Shown here one piece after another: positions 32,867-41,927 of a DNA stretch of 64,000 nucleotides. A program made the position numbers and the translations under genes. Under the pieces are notes generated by a model, which worked only from the letters and a program-made list of their open reading frames with translations, was not told where the DNA came from and made no database searches. This DNA is from Bradyrhizobium sp. NP1 (GTDB lineage Bacteria > Pseudomonadota > Alphaproteobacteria > Rhizobiales > Xanthobacteraceae): NCBI RefSeq assembly GCF_030378205.1, contig NZ_CP127385.1, forward strand, positions 5,372,001-5,436,000, given 5' to 3'. How positions within the stretch are numbered: position 1 is the first letter of the stretch; each line of letters starts with the position of its first letter.

Positions 32867-33301
32867 ATGGCCGAGACAACCTATTTTCCGCGCCGGCTGA
32901 TCCTTGCGGGCGCGCTGATTTCAGGCGTGCTGCTCGCGCTCGCGGTCCACATGCTGGGCGCGCGCTACGGCCTCGATCTCGGCGGGCTGTGGCGGTCGGA
33001 TATGCGCGACTTCATGCCCGCGGGCGCCGCGATCGCCTGGTGGCTGATCGCCACCGTCGGCTTTTCCGGCGGCTATTTCACCGCCAACATCATGCGCGGC
33101 GCGGTTTCAGGCCAGATCCCGCAGCGGATGCGGCAGTTCCTGATCGCGGTCGGCGTCCTGATCCTCGCTGGCGCCGGACAGGCAGCTTCCGCGCCAAGCC
33201 CGCTGCCGACCGTTTCCGGCGTGCTGGCCGGGCTTGCGGCGCTCTGCCTCGGCGCGGCGATGGCGTTCTGCGGCGCCTATTTCGCGCTCCGCAAGGCGTG
33301 A
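32867..33301 (+). CDS. Four-helix membrane protein, hypothetical
   Basis: A 144-residue protein with four predicted membrane segments (LILAGALISGVLLALAVHML; AIAWWLIATVGFSGGYFTAN; FLIAVGVLILAGAGQ; VLAGLAALCLGAAMAFCGAYFA). No known domain is recognised. Its 3' end overlaps the 3' end of the convergent GGDEF-EAL gene by 25 bases. Confidence 0.7.
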   Translation: MAETTYFPRRLILAGALISGVLLALAVHMLGARYGLDLGGLWRSDMRDFMPAGAAIAWWLIATVGFSGGYFTANIMRGAVSGQIPQRMRQFLIAVGVLILAGAGQAASAPSPLPTVSGVLAGLAALCLGAAMAFCGAYFALRKA

Positions 33302-35727
33302 GGTCGCAAGGTCCCCTCAGGCCCCGCCTGTCGGGCGACCGGACTGCGTGACAGCATCGCCTCGACCTCGGACGCCGGCCGCGGCTTGCTGAACAGATAG
33401 CCCTGCGCCTGGGTGCAGCCCTCGCGGCGCAGCAGTTCGAGCTGGGCCGCAGTCTCGACACCCTCCGCCGTCGTCGTGATCCCGAGGCTCTTGCCGAGCC
33501 CCGTCACCGCGCGGACGATCGCCATCGAATCGCTGTCGGAGGTGAGATCGTTCACGAAGGAGCGATCGATCTTGATCTTGTCGAACGGAAAGCTGCGCAG
33601 ATAGCTCAGCGACGAATAGCCGGTGCCGAAATCGTCGAGCGAGATCCGGACGCCGTTCGCCCGCAGCTCATGCAGCATCGCGAGCGTCGTCTCGCTGTTC
33701 TGCAGCAGAACCGATTCCGTGATCTCCAGCTCGAGCCGTTGCGCCGGCAGGCCCGATTCATCGAGCACGGCCATCACCGAAGACACCAGGTTCGGGTTCC
33801 TGAACTGCACCGGCGAAAGGTTGACGGCAACGCCGACCTCCTGCGACCAGCCGGCGGCCTCGTGGCAGGCGGTGCGCAGCACCCAGTCGCCAAGCTGCAG
33901 GATCAGGCCGGTCTCCTCCGCGAGCGGGATGAAGTTCGACGGCGCGATCTGGCCGCGCTGGGCATGGTTCCAGCGGACCAGCGCCTCGAATACCACCATG
34001 TCGCCGGTCGCGACGTCGCGAATCGGCTGATAGTAGACCTCGAACTCGTCGCGCTGCAGCGCGACGCGGAAGTCGAGCTCGAGCAGCCGGCGCGCCTGGG
34101 CGCGGGCATCCATTCCGGCTTCGAAGAAGCGGTAGGTGCCGCGGCCATCGGCCTTGGCGCGATACAGCGCGAGATCGGCGTTCTTCAACAGCTCGTCCGG
34201 ATTGTTGCCGTCGTCGGGCGCGAGCGAAATGCCGACGCTGACGCCGATCACGATCTGGTGGCCCCCGATCTCGTAGGGCGCGGCAATGACCTCCACGATG
34301 CGGCCGGCAAGCGCGGCCGCTTCCGACGACTCGCGGCCGCCGCACAGTTGCACGATGGCGAATTCGTCGCCGCCGAGGCGCGCGACGGTGTCGTTTTCAC
34401 GCAGGCAGCCGGAAAGCCGCGCGGCGACCTCGCCGAGCAGCGCATCGCCGATCGGATGGCCGAGTGAATCGTTGATCTCCTTGAAATGATCGAGATCGAG
34501 GCAAAGCACCGCGAGGCGATCGCCGCGCTTGACGAGGTGCAGCGCGCGATCGAGCTCTTCGCGGAACAGCGTCCGGTTGGGCAGGTCGGTGAGCGCGTCA
34601 TGACGCGCCATGTGGGAGATCTGCTCCTGGGCGCGCTGCCACTCGGTGATGTCCTCGAAGGTCGAAACCCAGCCGCCGCCCTTCATCGGCTGATCGACCA
34701 TCCGGATCGAGCGCTCCTTCCAGCTGAAGATGCGCGTGACGGTCTGGCCCGCGTGCGCCTCGGCGAGCATCGTGGCGAAGAATTGCTCGGGATCGCCCTC
34801 CCACAGGCCCGCGGCCTTCTGATGCCGCAGCAGGTCGAGCAGCAGGCGGTCCTTGAAGCCGCCGACCGAGGCGCCCATCAGGGCGGCGCAGCGTTCGTTG
34901 AACAGCAGGATGCGGCCTTCGGCGTCGAACATGCACAGCCCCTGCGACATGTTCTCCAGCGCGGTGTCGAGCAGGATCTTTTGCTGGCGCAACACGCTCT
35001 TGGTGCGGCGGTCCATCACCGCCGCGGAGAGCGAAATGACGAGGATGACGACGGCGGCGCCGGCGACCAGGAAGGAGAGCACCGCCGGCGAGATCGTCAG
35101 CCCGTCGATCTCGAGCGTCGGGTCGGGCACCAGCGTGACCGCGCCCATCGCGGTGAAATGATGCGAGACGATCGCAACCGTCAGGAGCACCGCGGCGATC
35201 GCGGCGCGGCCGAACCGGTCGCCGCCGCTGGCCACAGCGAGCGCGATCGCGCCGAACACGCAGCCCAGCAGCACGGAGGCAATGACGGTGGCAGGCGACC
35301 AGTCGATGTGGGCGGGCAGCTCCAGCGCCAGCATGCCGGTGTAGTGCATGGCGGCGACGCCGAGACCCATGATGGCGCCGCCGAGCGCGGCGCGGACGCG
35401 CGAGGCCGTGTTCGACAGGGCAACGGCAAGACCGACCGTGGTGATCAGGATCGCGAACACCAGCGACAGCAAGGTGACGCGGATCGAGTAGCCGGCGCCG
35501 TTGCCGGGATCATAGGCCAGCATGGCGATGAAATGGGTCGCCCAGATCCCGCAGCCGCTGACTGCGGCATCGAGCAGGACCCACATCACGCGCGTCGATC
35601 CCTGCGACGCGCGCGCCCGGTGAAACAGGCTGATCGCCACCGCGCTCGCCAGCAGGCAGACCGCGCCGCCGAGCGCGACCAGCCGCAGGTCGTGCTCGTA
35701 GGCCAGACAGTTGAACACTTGAACCAT
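33277..35727 (-). CDS. MHYT-PAS-GGDEF-EAL cyclic-di-GMP enzyme
   Basis: An 816-residue membrane protein. Residues ~1-245 form the MHYT sensor with seven helices and three repeats of the motif (ATHFIAM, AMHYTGM, SHHFTAM), thought to bind metal and sense a diatomic gas or redox state. A PAS domain follows (~265-365). The diguanylate cyclase has an intact GGDEF near 450, with an inhibitory RxxD site (REND) five residues before it. The phosphodiesterase keeps EALVRW near 580, the DDFGTGYSSLSYL loop and KIDRSFV. Both active sites look complete. A hairpin directly precedes the start codon. Confidence 0.93.
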   Translation of the reverse strand: MVQVFNCLAYEHDLRLVALGGAVCLLASAVAISLFHRARASQGSTRVMWVLLDAAVSGCGIWATHFIAMLAYDPGNGAGYSIRVTLLSLVFAILITTVGLAVALSNTASRVRAALGGAIMGLGVAAMHYTGMLALELPAHIDWSPATVIASVLLGCVFGAIALAVASGGDRFGRAAIAAVLLTVAIVSHHFTAMGAVTLVPDPTLEIDGLTISPAVLSFLVAGAAVVILVISLSAAVMDRRTKSVLRQQKILLDTALENMSQGLCMFDAEGRILLFNERCAALMGASVGGFKDRLLLDLLRHQKAAGLWEGDPEQFFATMLAEAHAGQTVTRIFSWKERSIRMVDQPMKGGGWVSTFEDITEWQRAQEQISHMARHDALTDLPNRTLFREELDRALHLVKRGDRLAVLCLDLDHFKEINDSLGHPIGDALLGEVAARLSGCLRENDTVARLGGDEFAIVQLCGGRESSEAAALAGRIVEVIAAPYEIGGHQIVIGVSVGISLAPDDGNNPDELLKNADLALYRAKADGRGTYRFFEAGMDARAQARRLLELDFRVALQRDEFEVYYQPIRDVATGDMVVFEALVRWNHAQRGQIAPSNFIPLAEETGLILQLGDWVLRTACHEAAGWSQEVGVAVNLSPVQFRNPNLVSSVMAVLDESGLPAQRLELEITESVLLQNSETTLAMLHELRANGVRISLDDFGTGYSSLSYLRSFPFDKIKIDRSFVNDLTSDSDSMAIVRAVTGLGKSLGITTTAEGVETAAQLELLRREGCTQAQGYLFSKPRPASEVEAMLSRSPVARQAGPEGTLRPHALRSAK

Positions 35728-35731
35728 CGCA

Positions 35732-35754
35732 GACCCCAGACGTCTTTTGGGGTC
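35732..35754 (-). promoter_or_regulatory. Hairpin at the translation start of the GGDEF-EAL gene
   Basis: GACCCCA-N9-TGGGGTC forms a 7-bp stem ending five bases before the ATG. No other ribosome-binding site is visible, so it may control initiation. Confidence 0.45.
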
Positions 35755-35878
35755 GTAGGAACCGCGGGCACCGATACGATCAGGTTAATGGCCGGCGTTT
35801 CGCCTTCTCGATGGTGAACGATTGCTTGGAGTGCGGTACAAAGCGCCGAGCGATCTTCCGTAATTGTCTCGGTTTGGC

Positions 35879-37321
35879 TCAGCGCGCCGGTGCGCGTTGG
35901 GCACCGACGCCGATCACGGCTGCCGCCATGATCAACAGCAGCGCCGAAATGATCAGGGATTGATGCGCGCCGGACGTGAAGGCGGCGGACTGGCCGATCA
36001 GCGAGCCGAACAACGCGACGCCCAGCACGCTGCCGGTCTGGCGCGTCGCGTTGAGCACGCCGGCGGCGATTCCGGAGCGCGACTTCTCCACGCTGCCGAG
36101 CGCGGTCGAAGTCAACGGCGGCACCAGGAGCCCGAGCCCGCCGCCGATCACCACGAGCTGGCAGCCGATCGCCCAATAGCTGGTGCCGGGCGCGATGAAG
36201 AGTAGCGCCATGCAGCCGGCCGCAGCGACGCCCGCGCCGAGCGCGATGGTCGGCGCGGCGCCGATGCGCTCGCTGACCCGCGCGGCGACCAGGTTGACCG
36301 GCAGCACCGCGCCCATCATCGGCAGGAACGCCAATCCGGTCGCGAACGGCGACCAGCCGTTGACGCGCTGGAAATACAGGCTGAACACGAAGATCAGCCC
36401 GTAGAAGGCGATGTTGACGAGCAGGCCGACCGCCGACGTCAGCGCGAACATGCGGTGGCGGAACAGCGTGAGCGGCAGCATCGGTTGCGCGGCGTGCCGC
36501 TCGCGGACGACAAACAGCGCCGCAGCGACGGCCGACACGGCGAGACCTGCGCGCACCCACGGATTGGTCCAGCCCGCAGCGCCGCCTGCGATGATCGCGC
36601 CGGCGAGCGAGCCGAGCGCGGCAATGGCGGCGATCTGGCCGGGCAGATCGACCTCGCGCTGCGGCGAGGCGGTGGTTTCGCTCGCATAGCGCCAGGCAAG
36701 GGTCAGGCCGATCAGGCCGATCGGCAGGTTGACGAGAAAGATCGAGCGCCAGCCGACCAGTGCGATCAGCGCGCCGCCGATCAGCGGCCCCGCGGTCAGC
36801 GCGAGGCTCGCGCCTGCGGCCCAGATGCCGACGGCGCGGCCGCGCGCCTTGTCGTCGCCATAGGCGTGGTTGAGCAGCGCGAGCGAGTTCGGCACCAGGA
36901 TCGCGGCGCCCAGTCCCTGCAGCGCCCGCGCCGCAATCAGGATCACGGCGTTCGGCGCCAGCGCGCAGGCGAGCGAGGCCGCGGTGAAGATGGCGAAGCC
37001 GGCGATGAAAATCCGCTTGGCGCCGACGCGGTCGCCGAGCGCGCCGGCGGTGAGAATGAAGGATGCGAACGCGATCGTGTAGGCGTTGACCACCCATTGC
37101 AGCTCGGCGACGCCGCCGCCGAGCGAGCGGCCGATGGCATCGAGCGCGGTGTTGACGATGGTGACGTCGAGCTGCACCACGCCATAGCCGAGGCTCATGG
37201 CGGCGAGCGTGAGCGAGCTCGCGATCCGGCCCGTGGGCGCAGCCTGAGCGGCGCCGGGCGGGCTCGCCGCGGTCGCCGGACGAAGTTCGGGGTCCTGGAG
37301 CTTGAATGAAGCGCTCTGCAT
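35879..37321 (-). CDS. MFS drug exporter, DHA2 family (14 helices)
   Basis: A 480-residue transporter. The motif VQLDVTIVNTALDAIGRSL (motif D1) and LGDRVGAKRIFIAG (motif A) with ARALQGLGAAILVPNSLALL (motif C/B region) mark the EmrB/QacA proton-drug antiporters. About 14 hydrophobic segments are present. No EmrA-like partner is adjacent, so it probably acts alone in the inner membrane. Substrate unknown. Confidence 0.9.
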   Translation of the reverse strand: MQSASFKLQDPELRPATAASPPGAAQAAPTGRIASSLTLAAMSLGYGVVQLDVTIVNTALDAIGRSLGGGVAELQWVVNAYTIAFASFILTAGALGDRVGAKRIFIAGFAIFTAASLACALAPNAVILIAARALQGLGAAILVPNSLALLNHAYGDDKARGRAVGIWAAGASLALTAGPLIGGALIALVGWRSIFLVNLPIGLIGLTLAWRYASETTASPQREVDLPGQIAAIAALGSLAGAIIAGGAAGWTNPWVRAGLAVSAVAAALFVVRERHAAQPMLPLTLFRHRMFALTSAVGLLVNIAFYGLIFVFSLYFQRVNGWSPFATGLAFLPMMGAVLPVNLVAARVSERIGAAPTIALGAGVAAAGCMALLFIAPGTSYWAIGCQLVVIGGGLGLLVPPLTSTALGSVEKSRSGIAAGVLNATRQTGSVLGVALFGSLIGQSAAFTSGAHQSLIISALLLIMAAAVIGVGAQRAPAR

Positions 37322-37537
37322 GGGGGTGCCTTGTCGGTTTTTTGCGCGTCGGTTTTGCGCGGGCAGGCTCCCGATCGCCTGAGACGACGCCGGAACTTAG
37401 CGCGACCCTGCTGCCAGTATCGTGTCAGCAACGACACGCGCTCCCTGGCAACGTCGATCAATGCCAGACGTTGCGACAGAACGCTTCGATGATGATCGAA
37501 CCGTCCCATCAGGGGACGGCGGGCGGTCGACGCGGCG

Positions 37538-37571
37538 ACGCCGCGCCGGGATTTGCCCCGGCGCGGCGTTT
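37538..37571. terminator. Strong hairpin downstream of the DUF892 gene
   Basis: ACGCCGCGCCGGG-N6-CCCGGCGCGGCGT is a 13-bp perfect stem. The T tail is on the plus strand only, so termination of the minus-strand gene would not be classical. Confidence 0.5.
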
Positions 37572-37597
37572 TGCCTCAGCCCCAGCTTTTTGATCGG

Positions 37598-38104
37598 TCA
37601 GCTCGCGGCGCGCAGGTTGACCTTGCCTTCCGCCAGCGACGTCAACTTCTGGTCACACTTCTTTTCCTCGTCGAGCGTCTTCTGCAGGATGCTCGCGCAG
37701 TCGGTGCGGCCGAGCTGCCGCGCCCAGGCGATCAGGCTGCCATAGCGCGCGATCTCGTAATGTTCGGCGGCTTGCGCGGCGTTGATCAGGGCCGCGTCCA
37801 GCACTGCCTTGTCGGCGACTTCGCCGGTCACCTCGTCGGCTTCCTCGATGATGCCGTCGATGGCCGGGCAGTCGACGGCCTTCACCTGCGCACCGTGCAT
37901 CTGGAACACCTGTTCCAGGCGCTGGACATGCACCTTGGTTTCGTCGAGATGGGTCAGAAAGTCCTGCTTGAGCTGCTTGTCGCTGGCCTTGTCGGCCATT
38001 TTCGGCAACGCCTTCACGAGCTGCTGCTCGGCGTAATAGATGTCCTGCAATTGATGGATGAACAGGTCATTCATGGTCTTGATGTCACGGGTAAATAGTC
38101 CCAT
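37598..38104 (-). CDS. Ferritin-like DUF892 protein (YciE/YciF family)
   Basis: A 168-residue four-helix protein: TMNDLFIHQLQDIYYAEQQLVKALPKMADKASDKQLKQDFLTHLDETKVHVQRLEQVF, followed by AAEHYEIARYGSLIAWARQLG and LDEEKKCDQKLTSLAEGKVN. Conserved Glu and His residues in these helices can form a di-iron site. Family members are general-stress proteins in proteobacteria. The start at 38104 is the family start. A promoter of the sigma-EcfG type lies 95-120 bases upstream, which supports stress control. Confidence 0.9.
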   Translation of the reverse strand: MGLFTRDIKTMNDLFIHQLQDIYYAEQQLVKALPKMADKASDKQLKQDFLTHLDETKVHVQRLEQVFQMHGAQVKAVDCPAIDGIIEEADEVTGEVADKAVLDAALINAAQAAEHYEIARYGSLIAWARQLGRTDCASILQKTLDEEKKCDQKLTSLAEGKVNLRAAS

Positions 38105-38475
38105 CGCTCGGATCCTTGTTCGTTCTTGGTAAAGGCGGCAACACCGCGGCGCGGCGTTTCGCCGCCGGCTGTTCGATGTTCGCCGCTTGCCGAGCGCTAA
38201 CGGGCCGACGGGGCCGCTAGTTCCTGAAAGCGGCGAAAAGCGCGGGGAACATCGGCACTTGCGTGGCTTTAATGGGAAGCTTCCGGACGCGACTCGAATC
38301 CCGGCCGAGAAGCCATATGTAAGGCGTATGACAGGTACGCCGGACCGGACCATAGGCTGTCGTTGTCAAGGGCTGCACAACGGAGCGTTTTTGTCTTATG
38401 GAACGTCGCAGCCCCACGCGACGGCCCGCTTTGTAAGGGCCGATCGAATTCAATGCCGCCCCGCCGGGAGGACGA
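38105..38475. other. Divergent intergenic region between DUF892 and UPF0104 genes
   Basis: 371 bases without a gene. It contains the sigma-EcfG-type promoter for the DUF892 gene at 38199-38224 and a GC-rich stretch near 38145-38180. I see no promoter I would name for the plus-strand gene. Confidence 0.6.
38199..38224 (-). promoter_or_regulatory. Sigma-EcfG general-stress promoter of the DUF892 gene
   Basis: The minus strand carries GGAAC, 17 bases, then CGTT, exactly the alphaproteobacterial EcfG consensus. The predicted leader is ~85-90 bases. Confidence 0.65.
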
Positions 38476-39567
38476 ATGCAAGGACTGCTGACCGCGCTCA
38501 AGCGTGGTTTCAAGGAACGGATCGGCTGGAAGCGGCTCGGCATCGTCGCAAGCCTCCTCATCATCAGCTTCGCGATCGCCACGCTGTGGCGCACGCTCAA
38601 GGGCGTCGATGCTGCGGTGATCCTGACCGCGCTCACCGAGATTCCGCACCATCGCATTGGTCTGGCGGCGCTGTGCGTGGTGTGCGCGTTCTGCACGCTG
38701 ACCTTCTATGATTTCTTCGCGCTGCGCACGATCGGCAAGAAGCACGTGCCCTACCGCATCGCGGCGCTGTCCAGCTTCACCAGCTATTCGATCGGCCACA
38801 ATATCGGCGCCACCGTCTTCACCGGCGGCGCGATCCGCTTCCGGATCTATTCGGACTATGGGCTGAACGCGATCGACGTCGCGAAAATCTGCTTCCTCTC
38901 CGGCCTCACCTTCTGGCTCGGCAACCTGTTCGTGCTCGGCTTCGGCATGGCCTACCACCCGGACGCGGCGTCCGCGATGGACCTTTTGCCCCCCGCGATG
39001 AACCGGCTGATTGCGCTCGGCTGCCTTGCCGGGATCGGCGCCTATCTGGTCTGGCTCGTGACCGGCACCGAGCGGCGCAAGCTCGGCCAGAACGGCTGGA
39101 CGGTGGTGCTGCCCTCGGCGCGGCTGACGCTGCTGCAGATCCTGATCGGCGTGGTCGATCTCGGCTTCTGCGCGCTCGCGATGTACCTGCTGATGCCGGA
39201 CCAGCCGGGCATCGACTTCGTCTCGCTTGCGGTCGTATTCATCCTGGCGACGCTGCTCGGTTTCGCCAGCCATGCCCCCGGCAGCCTCGGCGTGTTCGAT
39301 GCCGCAATGCTGGTCGCGCTGCCCGAGTTCAGCAAGGAACAGTTGCTCGCGACCCTGCTTGTGTTCCGCGTTCTCTATTTCGTGATCCCGTTCGCGATCG
39401 CGATTTCGATCATGGGCATGCGCGAACTCTGGCTCAACGTGGTGCGGCCGTGGCAGAAGCGGCGCAAGGTGAACGAGACGTTCCCGCGGGCCGCGACGCC
39501 AGCGACGGCGATACCGCAGCCGGTGGAGCGGCTCGAGCCGGTCAAGCGGCTGAAATCGCGGGCGTGA
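38476..39567 (+). CDS. UPF0104 / lysylphosphatidylglycerol-synthase-type membrane domain protein
   Basis: A 363-residue integral membrane protein with about eight helices. The conserved motifs SSFTSYSIGHNIGATVFTGGAIRFRIYSDYGL and GFASHAPGSLGVFDAAMLVALP match the flippase half of MprF. The C-terminal aminoacyl-transferase domain of MprF is absent. It may translocate a lipid, or be a general inner-membrane protein of this family. A GGGAGG ribosome-binding site precedes the start. Confidence 0.85.
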   Translation: MQGLLTALKRGFKERIGWKRLGIVASLLIISFAIATLWRTLKGVDAAVILTALTEIPHHRIGLAALCVVCAFCTLTFYDFFALRTIGKKHVPYRIAALSSFTSYSIGHNIGATVFTGGAIRFRIYSDYGLNAIDVAKICFLSGLTFWLGNLFVLGFGMAYHPDAASAMDLLPPAMNRLIALGCLAGIGAYLVWLVTGTERRKLGQNGWTVVLPSARLTLLQILIGVVDLGFCALAMYLLMPDQPGIDFVSLAVVFILATLLGFASHAPGSLGVFDAAMLVALPEFSKEQLLATLLVFRVLYFVIPFAIAISIMGMRELWLNVVRPWQKRRKVNETFPRAATPATAIPQPVERLEPVKRLKSRA

Positions 39568-39591
39568 GCCGATTGCGCTGCGGGCTCGTCC

Positions 39592-39756
39592 TGGTGTGGC
39601 GGTTTTGACGTTCGCTACCCATCTGCCGCGATTTCTCTTTTGTGAACGTCAAATCCAACGCTCCACTGGCATCAAAAATTTGCTAGTGGTCCTTTGATTC
39701 TAACATTCGCAAAAGTGCCTCCCAGAGCGGATAGCGAATGTTGGAATCGGACCACC
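39592..39756 (+). repeat. Composite palindromic intergenic repeat (copy 2)
   Basis: First palindrome ~39592-39673 (arms TTTTGACGTTCGC / GTGAACGTCAAATCC); second 39683-39756 (arms GGTCCTTTGATTCTAACATT / AATGTTGGAATCGGACC). Matches 26169-26335 in inverted orientation along its whole length. Confidence 0.75.
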
Positions 39757-39796
39757 GGGCTCTTATTTCCGCCCCAACTGTAACGTCAAACGCGTC

Positions 39797-41740
39797 ATGA
39801 TCCGAAGTTACTGCCGCCTGCTGCTTGCGTGCGCGCTGTTTGCGGAGGCGTTTGCCTTTGACGTATCGCCCGCGGCAGCGCAGACCGCCGCCGACCCCCT
39901 GCAGATTTCCTGGGAAGTCAGGAACCGCTTCCGCCTGTTTCGCGAGGAGCGCGACTTCCAGCTTCACGTCGAGAGCGCGCGCGAGCGCAGCATTCTGGCG
40001 TCCGAGCAGGCGCTCGAGCTGCAGAGCGACGGCCGCGGCTGGGCGCGCAACATGGTCAACCGCCTCTGCATCGATCTCGCCGGTCGGGTCAGCGAGCCCT
40101 GCACCCGCGACAACGTCAAGGAAAGCTACCTGACGCCGATCGACCACGCCATCACGGTGCGGTTGACGGGAGCAGTGCCGGTCGGCGCAGTCTGCACCTG
40201 GTCGTTCGACGACGGTGACGGTCCGGAGCAATCGACCTTCGATTGCGCCGAGCCGGTCAACCTGCGTGTGCGCTACGGCCGCCAGACCGTCGCCACGGTC
40301 GACATCGCCGCCGGCGCCGAGGCGCCGCAGCGGGTCTCGACCGAGATCCTGGTGCGCGACATCCTCATCGCCGGCCTCGGCGACAGCATCGCCTCCGGCG
40401 AAGGCAACCCGGACCGCCCGGTGGCGCTGGCGGACGAAGGTTTCTGCTTCCGCTACTATCTCGGATCGGCCGCCGCGCAGTATTACCGGCCGAGCCGCGC
40501 CGGCTACAAGGGCGGCCGGGCCTGCGAGGCGCCCGACTCGCTCGCGGTATGGCAGAAGCAGAGCGCGCTGTGGCTCAATGCGGCGTGCCACCGTTCGCTC
40601 TACAGCTATCAGACGCGCGCAGCGCTCGCGCTCGCGGTGCGTTACCCGCATATCGCCGTCACCTATCTGCCGCTCGCCTGCACCGGGGCGACCATTGCCG
40701 ACGGGCTGTTCGGCAGCCAGCGCGCCCGCGAATGCCCGCCGTCGCGATCGGGCGGCACCTGCCAGGGCACCGTCAACGGCCAGCTGGCGGAGCTGCGCGA
40801 GGCGCTCGCGGCCGCGCAGCGCCGGCAGCCGACGCGCAAGCTCGATCTGCTGCTGCTGTCGGTCGGCGCCAACGACATCTATTTCTCCGGCCTCGTCGCC
40901 GACGTGATCGTGGACACGGCGACCGAACGTGCGCTGTTCCGCCGCTCCGGCGTGATCGCGACCGTCGACGAGGCGCGCTCGGCGCTCGCGCGCGACCTGC
41001 CGCAGAGCTTTTCCAAGTTGCGCGAAGCCTTGAAGCCGCTGGTCGGCGACCTCTCGCGCGTGATCTACACGTCCTACGCCAATCCCGCGCTGTCGAACGG
41101 CGCGCCCTGCCCCGGCGGCCGCGCCGGCTTCGACATCCACCCGAGCTTCAACGCGGCGCCGCAGCGGCTCTCCAGCGTCACCGCCTTCGTGCAAAGCGAA
41201 TTCCTGCCGCAGCTCAAGGCGCTCGCGCTCTGCCAGTCCGGCATCCTGTGCCGCGACCCGAACGGCGACCGCATGACCTTCGTCGATGCCCATCAGGCCG
41301 CATTCGGCGACCACGGCTTCTGCGCGCGCGGGCAAGGCGATCCGGAATTCGACCGCGAGTGCTTTTCGGCCAAGGGCGAAAGCTTCGACAACGATATCGT
41401 CACCGCCGCCAACCAGCCGATGCTGTGCGGCCGCAGCGCCGGCGATTACCGTGCCTACCTGCCCCGCGCGCGCTGGATCCGCGACGCCAATGACAGCTAT
41501 TTCGCCGCGATGACCTATCCGCAGGGCCTGCCGGCCTCGATGCAGCCCGCCGACATCCATGACGCGACCTGGGGCGTGCTGTCGGCGGTCTATGGCGGCG
41601 CCGTGCATCCGAGCGCCGAGGGCCATGCGGCGATGGCGGATGCCGTGCTGCCGGCGGCGGCCGCCGTGCTGCAGCTCGACGCCGCGGTGCCCGAGGTGAC
41701 GGCCGAGCCGGCGACGCCGCTGCCGCTCCAGCAGCGCTGA
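39797..41740 (+). CDS. Large secreted SGNH/GDSL-type hydrolase
   Basis: A 647-residue protein with a signal peptide (residues ~1-28, ending PAAAQ). After a ~165-residue N-terminal beta domain come the SGNH blocks: block I GLGDSIASGEGNPD (Ser near 197), block III VGANDIYFS near 355, and block V HPSAEGHAAMAD near 604. Many Cys pairs suggest disulfides in the periplasm or outside the cell. Size and N-terminal domain are larger than usual for the superfamily. The substrate, probably an ester of lipid or polysaccharide, is unknown. It stands alone behind the composite repeat. Confidence 0.83.
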   Translation: MIRSYCRLLLACALFAEAFAFDVSPAAAQTAADPLQISWEVRNRFRLFREERDFQLHVESARERSILASEQALELQSDGRGWARNMVNRLCIDLAGRVSEPCTRDNVKESYLTPIDHAITVRLTGAVPVGAVCTWSFDDGDGPEQSTFDCAEPVNLRVRYGRQTVATVDIAAGAEAPQRVSTEILVRDILIAGLGDSIASGEGNPDRPVALADEGFCFRYYLGSAAAQYYRPSRAGYKGGRACEAPDSLAVWQKQSALWLNAACHRSLYSYQTRAALALAVRYPHIAVTYLPLACTGATIADGLFGSQRARECPPSRSGGTCQGTVNGQLAELREALAAAQRRQPTRKLDLLLLSVGANDIYFSGLVADVIVDTATERALFRRSGVIATVDEARSALARDLPQSFSKLREALKPLVGDLSRVIYTSYANPALSNGAPCPGGRAGFDIHPSFNAAPQRLSSVTAFVQSEFLPQLKALALCQSGILCRDPNGDRMTFVDAHQAAFGDHGFCARGQGDPEFDRECFSAKGESFDNDIVTAANQPMLCGRSAGDYRAYLPRARWIRDANDSYFAAMTYPQGLPASMQPADIHDATWGVLSAVYGGAVHPSAEGHAAMADAVLPAAAAVLQLDAAVPEVTAEPATPLPLQQR

Positions 41741-41927
41741 GCCGCCGCTTCTCCGGACAGCTTTTTCCGCACATTTCCGCGCAGCGGAACCCGCTCCCTT
41801 CGCCCGCCATGCGGCGCCTTCACAGCCGACGCGGCCGAGGCGTAGACTGAGCGCCCGCGCTGTCGTCCTTGGGCCGCGCGACGATAGCCAAAGACATAAC
41901 AGCAAAAATCGACAACGGGAGAAACGA

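Noticed and set aside
38246..38270. GGAAC-N16-CTTT as a second sigma-EcfG promoter towards the UPF0104 gene
   Set aside because: The -10 element is CTTT, not CGTT, and the gene begins 200 bases away.
39683..41905. Minus-strand open frame (~740 codons) opposite the SGNH hydrolase
   Set aside because: The plus strand has signal peptide and catalytic blocks; the reverse frame has none.
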